Shown here: in pieces, positions 14,486 to 16,007 of the stretch
How positions within the stretch are numbered: the first letter of the stretch is position 1
How the letters are laid out: each line of letters begins with the position of its first letter
NCBI GenBank assembly: GCA_025354965.1
Contig: JANXLW010000457.1
Location: 1-16,007, forward strand
DNA length: 16,007 bases
DNA from: Betaproteobacteria bacterium
GTDB lineage: Bacteria; Pseudomonadota; Gammaproteobacteria; Burkholderiales; Burkholderiaceae_C
Direction of reading: 5' to 3'
Made by a program: the position numbers and the translations under genes
Notes under the pieces: model-generated
Seen by the model: only the letters and a program-made list of their open reading frames with translations
Database searches by the model: none
Told to the model about the DNA's origin: nothing

Positions 14486-14931
14486 TGTCTCTCTCCAGTT
14501 AATAAAGTTTTGCAAGCGAAACCTGTGCGGCGGACTGAGGGCGGCGCTACTGGGTCAAGCCGCACGGCACCCGGTTCGTCCGAAAAGAAGTCGGTCCATA
14601 ACCAGACCACTCCAGCGCATGAAATATTACCCCTATCGTCGTTCATGTTAATTTCAATATGCTAAGCAAGCGTGCATCTTAAGCAGTTGTGGCCCAACTC
14701 CACCCCGGGGTTTACCAGCAAAAACCAACAATTGCAGCCAGATTTGCTAGCGTAGCCAGGCGGGCAGAAATCCTCATTCCGATGGCTGTCGGGTAGCGGC
14801 AGCTTCAACCCGGTGACTTGCATCGTTGCAGATCGCTCCGATGCAGTAAGCGGCGGAAAGGCGCACAAAAAACGACGAATCGATGAAGCCATGTTGATGT
14901 ACTATGCGCAAATCCTTGTAATAAAGGTATT

Positions 14932-14949
14932 GTTGTACCACTTTACAAC
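14932..14949. promoter_or_regulatory. Perfect GTTGTA-N6-TACAAC dyad, candidate operator of the TRAP operon
   Basis: An 18-bp interrupted palindrome with perfect 6-bp arms, 133 bp upstream of DctQ. It overlaps the proposed -35 element, as expected for a repressor site. TTGTA/TACAA half-sites are common for GntR-family regulators, which often control TRAP transporters; no such regulator is in this window. Confidence 0.4.
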
Positions 14950-14970
14950 TATCTTGAAAAGATCTTTAAC
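14942..14970 (+). promoter_or_regulatory. Candidate sigma-70 promoter for the TRAP genes
   Basis: TTTACA (14942-14947) as -35 and TTTAAC (14965-14970) as -10, separated by 17 bp. The match is 5/6 and 4/6. It would give a leader of roughly 100 nt before DctQ. It is the best hexamer pair I found in this gap, but unproven. Confidence 0.3.
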
Positions 14971-15081
14971 GCCGCTTCTCTGGTGCCCGAATTGCTACTT
15001 TCGACCCTGGACACCCCGCCGACAACAGGTCTCAGTTTGCACCTGAGAAGGTTCTGCAAAAAATGATACGAGGAGACAAGA

Positions 15082-15624
15082 ATGCAGGAGGAAGAGAGTT
15101 CCGCTCCGGATCCCCAGGCCGGAAATGAACAACGGGGATCCTATGGACGCCTGCTGTTCGCGCTGGCGAAATGGTTTGCCTATGTCGGCGGCATGGTATT
15201 CATTGCGCTGGTGATCATGTCCGTGGTGTCAATTGTCGGACGTAAATTATTCAACGCCCCGGTGCCGGGCGATGTGGAGCTGTTGCAATTGTCAGCGGCA
15301 TTCGGGTCAGCCGCCTTCTTTGCCCACTGCCATTTGATGCACGGCGACGTCAAGGTCGATTTCTTCACGGCGCACATGACCAGCAGCAGGCGCGTCTTTC
15401 TGGACTCGGTTGGCTCCTTGCTGGTCGGCCTACTGGGCGCGCTGCTCGCGTGGCGCACCGCAGTGGGTGCCATCAGCCTGAGAGAAGCCGGCGAGTCCTC
15501 TGCCATCCTCGAGCTGCCGGTATGGATCGCGCAGGCGCTGATGGTGCCGAGCTTCACTCTGCTGGCTCTAGCTGGTTTCTACATGTGCTGGCATCCCTGG
15601 ACCCGAGGTGGAAAGAAATCATGA
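15082..15624 (+). CDS. dctQ: TRAP transporter small permease subunit (DctQ)
   Basis: A 180-residue DctQ-type membrane protein. After a polar N-terminus of about 22 residues it has four hydrophobic segments: about 25-52, a second around VELLQLSAAFGSAAFFAHC (about 75-93), a third VGSLLVGLLGALLAW (about 114-128), and a fourth ALMVPSFTLLALAGFYMCW. The sequence SIVGRKLFNAPVPGDVELLQL is the recognisable DctQ signature (R-x-x-F-N-x-x-x-x-G-x-x-E-L). ATG 15082 is preceded by ACGAGGAGAC, a strong ribosome-binding site. The stop overlaps the DctM start as ATGA. The binding protein (DctP) is not upstream and would be expected beyond the right edge. Confidence 0.92.
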   Translation: MQEEESSAPDPQAGNEQRGSYGRLLFALAKWFAYVGGMVFIALVIMSVVSIVGRKLFNAPVPGDVELLQLSAAFGSAAFFAHCHLMHGDVKVDFFTAHMTSSRRVFLDSVGSLLVGLLGALLAWRTAVGAISLREAGESSAILELPVWIAQALMVPSFTLLALAGFYMCWHPWTRGGKKS

Positions 15625-16007
15625 GCGGAACTCAGCTTGGCTTCCTGATTTTCGGCGGTCTCTTGACACTGCTGGTGCTGCGGGTACCGATTGGAGTGGC
15701 CATGTTCATCGCGGGTGGCGGCGGCTATCTCTATCTCACTGGCGGCCAGACTGGCGTGCTGCTCAACTCGCTCAAAAATCTGGCCTACGCTCGTCTTTCC
15801 AATTACGACCTGGTGGTGATTCCCCTGTTCCTGCTGATGGGGCAATTTGCCACGCACGGCGGGCTGAGCCGTTCCCTGTTCCGCTTCGTTAGCGCCTTTA
15901 TCGGGCACCGCAAGGGTGGCATTGCAATGGCAGCGATCGGCGCCTGCGCCGGCTTCGGCGCCATCTGCGGCTCCTCCCTGGCAACCGCGGCCACCATGGG
16001 CCAGGTG
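15621..16007 (+). CDS. dctM: TRAP transporter large permease DctM (partial, N-terminus)
   Basis: The first 129 residues before the window ends. The DctM pattern is clear: an opening hydrophobic helix GFLIFGGLLTLLVLRVPIGVAMFIAGG, the segment NYDLVVIPLFLLMGQFATHGGLSRSLFRF, and the conserved re-entrant GACAGFGAICGSSLATAATMG near residues 109-127. It forms the transport channel of a sodium-dependent TRAP system with DctQ, whose stop it overlaps by 4 nt. The substrate cannot be deduced from this fragment; carboxylates, including aromatic ones, are usual. Confidence 0.92.
   Translation, partial: MSGTQLGFLIFGGLLTLLVLRVPIGVAMFIAGGGGYLYLTGGQTGVLLNSLKNLAYARLSNYDLVVIPLFLLMGQFATHGGLSRSLFRFVSAFIGHRKGGIAMAAIGACAGFGAICGSSLATAATMGQV

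Larger units (their letters stand above)
14486..15081. other. 596-bp intergenic region without a recognisable gene
   Basis: This lies between the divergent LivK and DctQ genes. Two short open frames (minus 14662-14892 and plus 14813-15046) overlap each other, show no family resemblance and lack ribosome-binding sites, so I do not call them. A GGTC-N8-GACC dyad occurs near 14593-14608. The right part (about 14900-14970) is AT-rich and holds the candidate TRAP promoter and operator. The rest shows nothing I can interpret; decayed coding sequence is possible. Confidence 0.5.

Noticed and set aside
14662..15046. Two overlapping short open frames (76 and 77 codons) in the LivK-DctQ gap
   Set aside because: No ribosome-binding sites, no family resemblance, and they overlap on opposite strands; a decayed gene cannot be excluded but is not supported.

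Overview
The window looks like a chromosomal stretch of a betaproteobacterium, probably a Comamonadaceae-type member of the Burkholderiales (Rhodoferax/Polaromonas-like). This rests on high GC content, tightly packed operons, and a GC-rich palindromic intergenic repeat at about 3673-3722 of a kind I associate with that family. I see no rRNA, tRNA, CRISPR array, insertion sequence or phage gene. The genus is inference.

Layout. (1) At 1-384 on the minus strand is the N-terminus of a molybdopterin oxidoreductase resembling PadB, the large subunit of phenylacetyl-CoA:acceptor oxidoreductase. (2) Divergent from it, at 526-1540 on the plus strand, is a two-gene unit: a GNAT acetyltransferase and a cysteine-free Rrf2 regulator. 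This recalls the BadL/BadM pair that controls anaerobic benzoate genes in Rhodopseudomonas palustris. A clear dyad lies in the divergent promoter region. (3) At 5950-1580 on the minus strand is a four-gene 2-oxoacid:acceptor oxidoreductase operon: gamma; an NAD(P)H/FAD oxidoreductase fused to a 2[4Fe-4S] ferredoxin; alpha; and the TPP-binding beta subunit. Its subunit set matches phenylglyoxylate dehydrogenase (PadE-I), with two subunits fused. (4) At 6127-9684 on the plus strand are a LysR regulator, an acyl-CoA ligase of the NDP-forming superfamily with a shortened ATP-grasp part, and a FlK-like hotdog thioesterase. (5) At 14485-9756 on the minus strand is a complete branched-chain-type ABC importer (LivK, LivH, a LivM-LivG fusion, LivF). 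(6) From 15082 to the right edge on the plus strand is the start of a TRAP transporter (DctQ, partial DctM), preceded by about 600 bp of non-coding DNA.

Working model (inference). The ABC importer brings in an aromatic acid such as an arylacetate. The ligase/CoA-transfer protein makes the CoA thioester. The molybdoenzyme oxidises the alpha-methylene group to an arylglyoxylate. The five-function oxidoreductase then decarboxylates this to an aroyl-CoA, passing electrons to ferredoxin or NAD(P). The thioesterase would recycle CoA from wrong or stalled thioesters. Two regulators serve the two promoter regions: the Rrf2/GNAT pair for the molybdoenzyme and the LysR protein for the oxidoreductase/ligase arms. 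The substrate is not determined by the sequence. A related arylacetate or another 2-oxoacid is possible.
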